A stretch of 14,659 nt of DNA, from positions 1-14,659 of the forward strand of contig NZ_JAVLBN010000049.1 in the NCBI RefSeq assembly GCF_031581065.1, written 5' to 3'. Positions 1 to 6,213 of the stretch are shown here, one piece after another. Numbering within the stretch: position 1 is the stretch's first letter; every line of letters starts with the position of its first letter. Under the pieces are notes generated by a model. It did no database searches, was not told where the DNA came from, and saw only the letters and a program-made list of their open reading frames with translations. The DNA is from Salibacter sp031581065. GTDB taxonomy: Bacteria > Bacteroidota > Bacteroidia > Flavobacteriales_G > Salibacteraceae. The position numbers were made by a program, and so were the translations under genes.

Positions 1-2
1 AT

Positions 3-863
3 TTATTCAAAGAATTGAAAATAGTTTACAGCGGATCATCTATCATAGATATTTACAGGCAGGACGGGGACTTGAGCAGAAGAGCCGTTCAGTACAAAAG
101 TTATGGACTTTCATTTAGAGAGTATCTTCACTTTAAAGGATTGGGAAACTATAGCCACGTATCGTTAAATCAAATATTGACTGATCATGAAGAATTAGCT
201 TATGAATTAATAAAGGATTTTAAGCCAATTGAGCAGTTTAAAAAATATTTGCAAAAAGGGTATTACCCATTTTTTATGGAGTCTGAATCGACTTATTTAA
301 TCAAAATCAATCAGGTTATCAACGCTATTATTGATTCAGACCTCGCTTTCGAAAAAGGAGTCGATGCGCAGCACAGAAAGAAAATGAAACAACTGCTCTA
401 CATTTTAGCTACAAATGTTCCGTTTAAACCTAATATTTCTAAACTAGCAAGTAAAACAGGATTATACCGTTCTACATTAGTTAAGTATATAAATTATTTG
501 GAGCAAGCAGGGATTATCAATACCATTACGAAAGTGGGTAAAAGCATTAGTACACTCCAAAAACCTGATAAAGTATTTCTCGAGAACCCTAACTTACATT
601 TTGCTTTAGATATTGAATCAGCAAATTGGGGAACTGTGAGGGAATCATTTATCCTCAATCAGTTAAAAAATTCTGGACATGAGGTTTCACAGCCTCCCAA
701 AGGTGATTTTATCGTAAATGATAAAATTGTTATAGAAGTAGGAGGATCGAATAAAACAGGTAAACAAATCAAACAAATTCCCAATTCTTTTATTGCAGCA
801 GACGATATGGAAATAGGAGTGGGGAATAAAATACCGCTTTGGCTATTTGGGTTTTTATATTGA
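3..863 (+). CDS. AAA+ ATPase with C-terminal DUF4143 domain (5'-partial)
   Basis: The frame is open from the left edge, so the N-terminus is missing, including the Walker A and Walker B motifs; 286 residues are visible. The first residues (KIVYSGSSIIDIY, then DLSRR and GLSFREYL) match the sensor-1 region and following segment of the 'ATP-binding protein, AAA_14/DUF4143' family. About residues 145-180 look like a winged helix (FKPNISKLASKTGLYRSTLVKY). The last 80 residues fit DUF4143: an invariant-looking RESFILNQL, then GDF, then IEVGGSNKTGKQI. This D...ExGGxxK layout resembles a degenerate PD-(D/E)xK nuclease fold. The role of the family is poorly known; some members lie near toxin or defence genes, but nothing here supports that. 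The TTG at base 15 is inside the protein and is not a start. The gene converges on rarA with a 6-base gap and no terminator between them. Confidence 0.8.
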   Translation, partial: LFKELKIVYSGSSIIDIYRQDGDLSRRAVQYKSYGLSFREYLHFKGLGNYSHVSLNQILTDHEELAYELIKDFKPIEQFKKYLQKGYYPFFMESESTYLIKINQVINAIIDSDLAFEKGVDAQHRKKMKQLLYILATNVPFKPNISKLASKTGLYRSTLVKYINYLEQAGIINTITKVGKSISTLQKPDKVFLENPNLHFALDIESANWGTVRESFILNQLKNSGHEVSQPPKGDFIVNDKIVIEVGGSNKTGKQIKQIPNSFIAADDMEIGVGNKIPLWLFGFLY

Positions 864-869
864 AAGCTA

Positions 870-2147
870 TCAATACCCGTATTTCTTTTTCCACTTTTCA
901 CGTAGAGACTGCCTCAGTTGATTTTCCCGGGCATTATTTCCCGGTTCGTAGAACTTGTGGTTCTTCAAATCATCAGGCATAAACTCCTGATCAACAAAAT
1001 TACCGGGATAATCGTGAGCATATTTGTAACCCTTTCCATAGTCGAGTTCTTTCATCAGCTTAGTTGGTGCGTTACGGAGATGCATTGGAATAGGGAGGCT
1101 TCCCGTTTCTTTCACTAGCTTGCGAGCGTCTTTTATCGCTTTGTAAGAAGCGTTACTTTTTGCAGATGAAGCCATATAAGTCACAACCTGAGACAAAATA
1201 ATTTCACATTCAGGATATCCGATCGTTTGAACAGCCTGGAAACAGTTGTTTGCCATAATCAGAGCCGTTGGATTTGCATTTCCAATATCCTCACTGGCGT
1301 GAATGAGCAATCTGCGCGCTATGAATTTAGGATCTTCACCACCTTCAATCATTCTGGCCAGGTAGTAAACTGCCGCATTGGGATCTGACCCGCGAATACT
1401 TTTTATAAATGCCGATACAACATCGTAGTGCATCTCGCCAGTCTTGTCGTAAATCGGCAGGTTTTGATGGATAATACTCTCCACAAATTTGTCGGTAATT
1501 TCAATTTTACCTTCAGGAGCATTCATGATAACAAGCTCCAGTGTGTTGAGCAATTTGCGCGCATCACCTCCCGAAAAGCGAAGCAGGGCATCGTAAGATT
1601 TTATTGTAATGTCTTTTTCGGTCAGAACCGAATCTTTAGCCAACGCATCGTCAACCAGCTTAATGAGGTCTTCTTTGCTCAGGTGTTCAAGCGTGTAAAC
1701 CTGGCAACGAGATAAAAGTGCTGGAATGACCTCAAATGAAGGGTTTTCCGTTGTGGCACCAACTAATGTAATAGTTCCGCGTTCTACTGCACCTAATAGT
1801 GAATCCTGTTGCGATTTTGAAAATCGGTGAATCTCATCGATGAATAAAATGGGCCTGCCTTTCCCAAATAATCCCGTGTCTTTTGCTTTACTGATCACCT
1901 CGCGAACATCTTTAACACCTGAGCTGATGGCGCTCAATGTGTAAAATGGGCGTTTGAGTTCTTTTGAAATGACTTCAGCAAGCGTTGTTTTACCAACACC
2001 GGGCGGACCCCAAAAGATCATTGACGCAATTTGGCCTGCTTTCAACATGCGAGCTATGGTGCCGTTGTCGCCCACTAAATGGCTCTGACCGATAATATCA
2101 TTTAACTTTTTAGGTCTCAGTCTTTCTGCAAGAGGTGCATCATTCAT
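870..2147 (-). CDS. rarA: Replication-associated recombination protein A (RarA/MgsA), AAA+ ATPase
   Basis: RarA is a clamp-loader-like AAA+ ATPase (WRNIP1/Mgs1 family) that acts at stalled replication forks. Counting from ATG at 2147 the protein has 425 residues, normal for the family. The N-terminus APLAERLRPKKLNDIIGQ is the family signature. Walker A is GPPGVGKT (47-54), Walker B is LFIDEIH (101-107), sensor 1 is GATTENPS (130-137), and the arginine-finger region is LLSRC (about 145-148). The C-terminal half carries the tetramerisation and MgsA_C segments (SDPNAAVYYLARMIEGGEDP, then the HLRNAPTKLM region). A TTG at 2168 would add seven residues, but homologues begin at or near the ATG chosen here. 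No clear promoter was found; the best candidate is a one-mismatch -7 box (TATGGTTG on the minus strand, 2166-2173). The upstream neighbour is divergent. Confidence 0.95.
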   Translation of the reverse strand: MNDAPLAERLRPKKLNDIIGQSHLVGDNGTIARMLKAGQIASMIFWGPPGVGKTTLAEVISKELKRPFYTLSAISSGVKDVREVISKAKDTGLFGKGRPILFIDEIHRFSKSQQDSLLGAVERGTITLVGATTENPSFEVIPALLSRCQVYTLEHLSKEDLIKLVDDALAKDSVLTEKDITIKSYDALLRFSGGDARKLLNTLELVIMNAPEGKIEITDKFVESIIHQNLPIYDKTGEMHYDVVSAFIKSIRGSDPNAAVYYLARMIEGGEDPKFIARRLLIHASEDIGNANPTALIMANNCFQAVQTIGYPECEIILSQVVTYMASSAKSNASYKAIKDARKLVKETGSLPIPMHLRNAPTKLMKELDYGKGYKYAHDYPGNFVDQEFMPDDLKNHKFYEPGNNARENQLRQSLREKWKKKYGY

Positions 2148-2225
2148 GATTTTTTTATTTTGGAGCAACCATATTAAGATTATGTGAATCTATAATTAAA
2201 ACTGGCGCGGTGTTTTTTAAATTGA

Positions 2226-2233
2226 TATATTTG
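2226..2233 (+). promoter_or_regulatory. Possible Bacteroidota -7 box for the 2304 gene
   Basis: TATATTTG matches the Bacteroidota -7 consensus TAnnTTTG exactly. There is no good TTG at the expected -33 position (only CTGG near 2202-2205). A start about 7 bases downstream would give a leader of roughly 60 bases before the ATG at 2304. The 8-base match in AT-rich DNA could be chance. Confidence 0.35.
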
Positions 2234-2303
2234 GGCAAGCAACAAAAAATATAATACTGCGTATTAATAGTAGCAATTTTTCTAATTCAATATTACAGCT
2301 TCA

Positions 2304-2810
2304 ATGAAAATTACAAACTTCTATTCCAAATCTTTTTTGAAAACTCTTTTTTTCATCCTCTCAATACTTGGGTTGGCCAACGTATTGATCATTTTTACTG
2401 ACTATATTTTCATGGCCTGGCCAATTCATGCTGCTGTTGCTGGTTTGTTTTTTGTTGGAGCCTTACTCGTTCTCACGAAAGAATTTTTTGTGAAATACGA
2501 TTCACGGGATGATTTTATTGAAATTGAGCGTTCTCGTTTATTCAGTAACACCAAACGTCCACGTAAAGGGCATATTCAGGGTTATTGGAAATATAGAGTT
2601 TGCGATTACGATATTGTAGATCGCTGGTACGGATCTAAATTGATCCTCAATTACGAAAAGCCAAACGGTAATATTGATGAGATAACAATTCCATTTTCGT
2701 TCATCTCTCAAAGACATGTCAAAATACTCAAGCGCGACTTATCGAGAATACTCCAAAACGATACAGCGCTGTTTGTTGGTTCGAGCTTTAAAAAGCCATT
2801 TACCAAGTAA
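2304..2810 (+). CDS. Small two-helix inner-membrane protein of unknown function
   Basis: This 168-residue protein is not assigned to a named family. Two hydrophobic stretches at about residues 12-32 (TLFFILSILGLANVLIIF) and 36-58 (MAWPIHAAVAGLFFVGALLVL) should form a membrane hairpin with a very short connection. The soluble remainder (about 62-168) is mixed charged and beta-rich (DDFIEIERS, YRVCDYDIVDRWYGSKLIL, EITIPFSFISQRHVKIL). Its layout recalls bacterial PH-like (bPH) domains attached to a membrane hairpin, but this is inference from pattern only. It stands alone between rarA (divergent) and its own terminator at 2831-2863, so it is probably monocistronic. Confidence 0.75.
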   Translation: MKITNFYSKSFLKTLFFILSILGLANVLIIFTDYIFMAWPIHAAVAGLFFVGALLVLTKEFFVKYDSRDDFIEIERSRLFSNTKRPRKGHIQGYWKYRVCDYDIVDRWYGSKLILNYEKPNGNIDEITIPFSFISQRHVKILKRDLSRILQNDTALFVGSSFKKPFTK

Positions 2811-2830
2811 TAAGCTTTAAACTATTTTTG

Positions 2831-2863
2831 AAAACGTCTCTTTATTTTAAGAGGCGTTTTTTT
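2831..2863 (+). terminator. Intrinsic terminator after the 2304-2810 gene
   Basis: AAAACGTCTCTT (2831-2842) pairs with AAGAGGCGTTTT (2849-2860) over 12 positions with one G-U pair and a 6-base loop. A T tract (2857-2863) follows directly. The hairpin lies between the upstream gene stop and the pepD start at 2885. Confidence 0.9.
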
Positions 2864-2884
2864 ATTTGCAAAAACTTTCAATTT

Positions 2885-4336
2885 ATGAATGAAGAAATTA
2901 AAAAGTTAGTGCCACAATCAGTGTGGTCTCATTTTGTTGATCTCAATGCTGTTCCAAGACCATCAAAAAAGGAGGAACGTGTAATTGAGTTTATGAAAAA
3001 ATTTGGTGAAGATCTTGGGCTGGAAACTATTCAAGACGAAATTGGGAATGTTATCATTCGCAAGCCAGCAACAAAAGGTATGGAAGATCGAGCCATGCTC
3101 ACGCTACAGGGGCATGTTGATATGGTTCATCAAAAGAACAACGACACAGACTTCGATTTTGATAAGCAGGGTATAGACATGTACATCGATGGTGACTGGG
3201 TAAAAGCCAAAGGAACAACGCTTGGAGCTGATAATGGCTTAGGTGTTGCTGCTGCAATGGCACTCTTGAGTTCTGACGATATAGAGCACCCTGCTTTAGA
3301 GGCGCTCTTTACAGTTGATGAAGAAACAGGAATGACAGGTGCCAAGCACTTGCAACCTAATTACCTCAAAGGTGATATCATGCTCAACATGGACACTGAA
3401 GAAGATGATGAAATTACCATTGGTTGTGCCGGAGGTGTTGATACAAGCATTTTTTGGGATTACACTGAAGAGGAAACTCCTAATGAAATGGCCGGGTTTA
3501 AGCTTACCGTAAAAGGCTTACAAGGTGGTCACAGCGGAATGGATATTGACACCGAGCGCGGGAATGCCAATAAAATTATGAATCGCTTGCTTTACAATGC
3601 TTCAAATGAAGTAGGCTTGCGCCTATCTTCAGTAGATGGTGGCGGATTGCGCAATGCAATTCCGCGCGAATCTGTTGCTGAGGTAGCAGTAAATAATGAA
3701 GCAGAATTCAAAAAACTTGTCAAAGAATTTGAAGCGCTCAACCAAATGGAGTTTGGAGCTGTAGAACCAAATTTCAAAATAGAAGCTGAGCCAATCAACG
3801 TTCCACAAAAGGTGATGAATGAAGGCGAGCAAATGAAACTGCTAAGAGCAATTTACGCGATGCCCAATGGCGTTTACAAGCGAAGCACTACAATGGACAT
3901 GGTTGAAACATCTAGTAATCTCGCGCGCGTTTCTATAAAAGCAGGCAAAGTAGAAATTCTGTCGCTACAAAGAAGCAGTGTCGATTCTCAAAAAGATGAT
4001 CTCGCAGCAAGCATACGTTCAGTATTTGAGTTGATAGGTGCTAAGGTTGAGCATACAGGCGATTATCCAGGATGGCAACCGAACCCTGATTCTGAAATTG
4101 TTAAAGTGATGGCTGACCTCTATCGCGAGAAATTTCAGTCAGAACCGAACGTTATGGCCTGCCACGCAGGTCTCGAATGCGGAATTTTAGGCAACCACTA
4201 TCCTGAGATGGATATGATTTCTTTTGGACCAACAATTCGCGGTGCTCACTCTCCTGATGAGCGCGTTAGTATTTCTTCAGTTCAAAAGTTTTGGGATTTC
4301 ACGCTAGATACAATAAAACGTACGCCTAAAAAGTAG
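2885..4336 (+). CDS. pepD: Aminoacyl-histidine dipeptidase PepD (peptidase family M20)
   Basis: PepD (Xaa-His dipeptidase, carnosinase-like, EC 3.4.13.18) is a cytosolic two-metal dipeptidase used in peptide turnover. From ATG at 2885 the protein has 483 residues, close to E. coli PepD (485). Metal and catalytic motifs are in order: GHVDMV with H77 and D79, GADNG with D116 (bridging-type Asp), DEETGM with E146/E147 (catalytic base and ligand), NMD with D170, and GAHSPDE with H455. HSGMD in the central lid/dimer domain and MACHAGLECG near 430 are also typical. An in-frame TTG at 2828 would add 19 residues, but it would read through the upstream terminator hairpin and give a non-homologous K/R/F-rich tail, so it is rejected. 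No signal peptide is present. A strong terminator follows at 4364-4406. Confidence 0.95.
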   Translation: MNEEIKKLVPQSVWSHFVDLNAVPRPSKKEERVIEFMKKFGEDLGLETIQDEIGNVIIRKPATKGMEDRAMLTLQGHVDMVHQKNNDTDFDFDKQGIDMYIDGDWVKAKGTTLGADNGLGVAAAMALLSSDDIEHPALEALFTVDEETGMTGAKHLQPNYLKGDIMLNMDTEEDDEITIGCAGGVDTSIFWDYTEEETPNEMAGFKLTVKGLQGGHSGMDIDTERGNANKIMNRLLYNASNEVGLRLSSVDGGGLRNAIPRESVAEVAVNNEAEFKKLVKEFEALNQMEFGAVEPNFKIEAEPINVPQKVMNEGEQMKLLRAIYAMPNGVYKRSTTMDMVETSSNLARVSIKAGKVEILSLQRSSVDSQKDDLAASIRSVFELIGAKVEHTGDYPGWQPNPDSEIVKVMADLYREKFQSEPNVMACHAGLECGILGNHYPEMDMISFGPTIRGAHSPDERVSISSVQKFWDFTLDTIKRTPKK

Positions 4337-4363
4337 GCGAGCTGAAATAATATACGGTAAATT

Positions 4364-4406
4364 GACCTCTGCATAACAATTTTTTAATGTGTGCAGAGGT
4401 CTTTTT
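4364..4406 (+). terminator. Intrinsic terminator of pepD
   Basis: GACCTCTGCA (4364-4373) and TGCAGAGGTC (4392-4401) form a perfect 10-bp stem with an 18-base AT-rich loop. It is followed by TTTTTGTTT from 4402. The T tract runs into the -33 element of the next promoter, so terminator and promoter abut. Confidence 0.9.
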
Positions 4407-4407
4407 G

Positions 4408-4438
4408 TTTGTGGGTATGTAAAAAGGTTGTACTTTTG
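4408..4438 (+). promoter_or_regulatory. Bacteroidota consensus promoter for the solute-binding protein gene
   Basis: TTTG (4408-4411), a 19-base spacer, then TACTTTTG (4431-4438). This is an exact match to the TTTG-N19-TAnnTTTG promoter recognised by the Bacteroidota primary sigma factor. The predicted start near 4445 leaves a leader of about 44 AT-rich bases before the ATG at 4489. Confidence 0.8.
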
Positions 4439-4488
4439 CAGCGAATTTCTAAAACACTGAAAATTAATTTAATAAAAAGAACCCTTTT

Positions 4489-5322
4489 ATGAAACGAGTT
4501 GTTGTATTTGCAGCCTTTATTATCGCGGCTTTTAGCGGTTTCACACAAACCAGTTGGTCAAATGTTCAGGAAAATGGAGAGGGCACATTAAAGGTCTTTA
4601 TCCAGGAAGAGTTTCCATTCGCATACTTTGAAAATGGAGAACTGGTAGGCATTGAAGTTGATATTTTAAAATCATTTGAGAAATGGGTTGAGAACAGAGA
4701 GGATGTCGATCTCCATGTTGAGTTTGTTCGTTACAACCAGTTTATCAAACTTTACGAAGATGTTAAAGCATCTAAAAATGTAGTTGGAGCAGCATTTACG
4801 ACTATCAACAAAGAAAGAGCACTGGAGGTAGATTTCACCCCAACTTACCTTAAAAACTCTTCAGTATTAATTTCGCGAATCGATGTGCCAACACTTCGTT
4901 CTTTTAGCGATTTTGAAAACGTTTTTGGTGATAAAACAGCTTTGGTTATCAGAGGGACTACTCACGAAAAAGAGTTGATGGAAGTGAAAAGACTACACAA
5001 TAAAGAAATGATTGTCAAATACGTCAATCAACCTGATGAGATGCTGCCTTTATTGAATTTGACAAACGATTACTACGCGATGGTTGACTTGTTAACTTTT
5101 TGGAATTTTGTAAAGCAAAATAACGGGAACTTAAAATTGCACCGCATTGCAACTGTTGACAAAGAGGAGTATGGGTTTATGCTTCCTAAAAACAGCGACT
5201 GGAGTGAGCCGTTCAACAAATTCTTTACTGAAGGTTTTGGGTTTACTGCAAGTGAAGAGTACAGATCAATACTCAATAAATACCTCGGTAAAGAAGTGAT
5301 CGATGCAGTAGTTAAGGAATAA
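4489..5322 (+). CDS. Secreted family-3 extracellular solute-binding protein (SBP_bac_3-like)
   Basis: The protein has 277 residues with a Sec signal peptide (MKRVVVFAAFIIAAFSGF, cleavage probably after Q20; no lipobox Cys). The mature part begins with the classical start of SBP family 3, which usually binds polar amino acids: GTLKVFIQEEFPFAYFENG, then ELVGIEVDILKSFEKW. VVGAAFTTINKERALEVDFTPTYLKNSSVLI covers the first hinge region, where family members have the SRTxxR-type ligand loop. The rest (TALVIRGTTHEKEL, then AMVDLLTF) is the second lobe. It should be periplasmic. No permease or ATPase gene lies beside it and it is bounded by its own promoter and terminator, so it is an orphan binding protein here. 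The ligand cannot be deduced. MltF lytic transglycosylases share this fold but carry an SLT domain, which is absent. Confidence 0.85.
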   Translation: MKRVVVFAAFIIAAFSGFTQTSWSNVQENGEGTLKVFIQEEFPFAYFENGELVGIEVDILKSFEKWVENREDVDLHVEFVRYNQFIKLYEDVKASKNVVGAAFTTINKERALEVDFTPTYLKNSSVLISRIDVPTLRSFSDFENVFGDKTALVIRGTTHEKELMEVKRLHNKEMIVKYVNQPDEMLPLLNLTNDYYAMVDLLTFWNFVKQNNGNLKLHRIATVDKEEYGFMLPKNSDWSEPFNKFFTEGFGFTASEEYRSILNKYLGKEVIDAVVKE

Positions 5323-5349
5323 AAGAATAGTTTGTTTTTCGATTATTAG

Positions 5350-5386
5350 AAAAAAGCCGAATCTGAATATCAGATCCGGCTTTTTT
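5350..5386. terminator. Bidirectional intrinsic terminator
   Basis: AAAAAAGCCG (5350-5359) plus ATCTG (5361-5365) pair with CAGAT (5371-5375) plus CGGCTTTTTT (5377-5386). There is one A/C mismatch and a 5-base loop. The A tract on one side and T tract on the other mean it can end both the plus-strand solute-binding protein gene (stop at 5322) and the minus-strand lipoprotein gene (stop at 5434). Confidence 0.9.
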
Positions 5387-5433
5387 GTTTTATTGACAAG
5401 GTTGAGAGAAGTCACAAAAAATCTTTTAGGTAA

Positions 5434-6198
5434 TCATTGAATAACAAGTTGGTTGAAGACTTGCTTGAAAACAGCTCGATTATCGGGGTCTAAAAAGTAT
5501 AGCTTAACATCGTATTTTCCTGGTTCCAAAGTTGGATTTTCAATTTCAGGTTTAGAAGAAAAATCAAATTCAAACTGATCGATCAAAGAGAATTCAGTCT
5601 GTGAAGTGTGAAGTGTGATGACATTTCCATTGTTGGGAGCAGAGATTTCAACGATCGTGGATCTGACTGTATTAGTTTCAAAATTCGTGATGAACCGTAT
5701 TCGGTTGATTTCATCTCTTTCCCAGTAAACCTGTTTGGTGTAGTTTGTTTGATCGCTGAGAAAAGTCGATGGAATCGGCTCTGACCGATAAAGTGTATCA
5801 CCTGAGTAACCCAAAGCTATCAAATAGTTATTCCCATATTCAGATGGTAACTCATAGTTTAAAATATCATCAACTGCCCTGGTTTCTCCAATTCTCTGGT
5901 AAGTTGTGAAGTTTTCTTTTAATGGTGCTGAGAAGTGGTTAGATGCGTAGATCTCAATTTTTTCAATTTTTTGAGTCGGCAAAAAGCCTTTGAAAGAAAT
6001 GGGCAGTTTGTCGTTCCTGAGTTTTGATGAGTCTGAGGTTGAGTAGCAGTAAAAACTATCGATTATTGTAGTTTCGGAGTCACTGACAACATCACTGAGT
6101 GTTGTGATGTCTTTATTACCAATAAGTTGCGGATCAGGGTCTTTTTGACAAGTCCATGCTGTTAAAGTGATTAATATGGCAATTATGAATGTTCTCAT
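5434..6198 (-). CDS. Putative surface-exposed lipoprotein paired with the TonB-dependent receptor
   Basis: The protein has 254 residues. A short hydrophobic signal (MRTFIIAILITLTAWTC) ends in a candidate lipid-modified Cys17. The lipobox (A-W-T-C) is loose, as is common in Bacteroidota. The Cys is followed by QKDPDP, which resembles the lipoprotein export signal (QKDDE-like, K plus acidic residues after Cys) that sends lipoproteins to the cell surface in Capnocytophaga and Flavobacterium. The remainder is beta-rich and looks like one or two Ig/FN3-like sandwiches (NNYLIALGYSGDTLYRSEPI; LEPGKYDVKLYFLDPDNRAVF). I recognise no named domain; a DUF4249-type annotation was considered, but its usual N-terminal motif is not apparent. 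The start is 15 bases downstream of the receptor stop, so the two are very likely co-transcribed, and the lipoprotein may cap the receptor or help it take up a ligand. Confidence 0.75.
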   Translation of the reverse strand: MRTFIIAILITLTAWTCQKDPDPQLIGNKDITTLSDVVSDSETTIIDSFYCYSTSDSSKLRNDKLPISFKGFLPTQKIEKIEIYASNHFSAPLKENFTTYQRIGETRAVDDILNYELPSEYGNNYLIALGYSGDTLYRSEPIPSTFLSDQTNYTKQVYWERDEINRIRFITNFETNTVRSTIVEISAPNNGNVITLHTSQTEFSLIDQFEFDFSSKPEIENPTLEPGKYDVKLYFLDPDNRAVFKQVFNQLVIQ

Positions 6199-6213
6199 TT
6201 TTTAAAAATTGGG

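Noticed and set aside
2148..2168. TTG start for rarA seven codons upstream
   Set aside because: Homologues start at or near the ATG at 2147; the extra residues LQNKKI are low-complexity and unsupported.
2177..2191. AGATT-N5-AATCT inverted repeat upstream of rarA
   Set aside because: Five-base AT-rich arms are expected by chance and do not coincide with promoter boxes.
2828..2884. N-terminal extension of pepD from a TTG at 2828
   Set aside because: It would translate through the 2831-2863 terminator hairpin and adds a K/R/F-rich tail foreign to PepD; ATG at 2885 gives the normal length.
5434..6198. Naming the lipoprotein as a DUF4249 protein because it follows a TonB-dependent receptor
   Set aside because: The usual DUF4249 start (acidic stretch then a VVEG-type strand) is not apparent; context alone is not enough.
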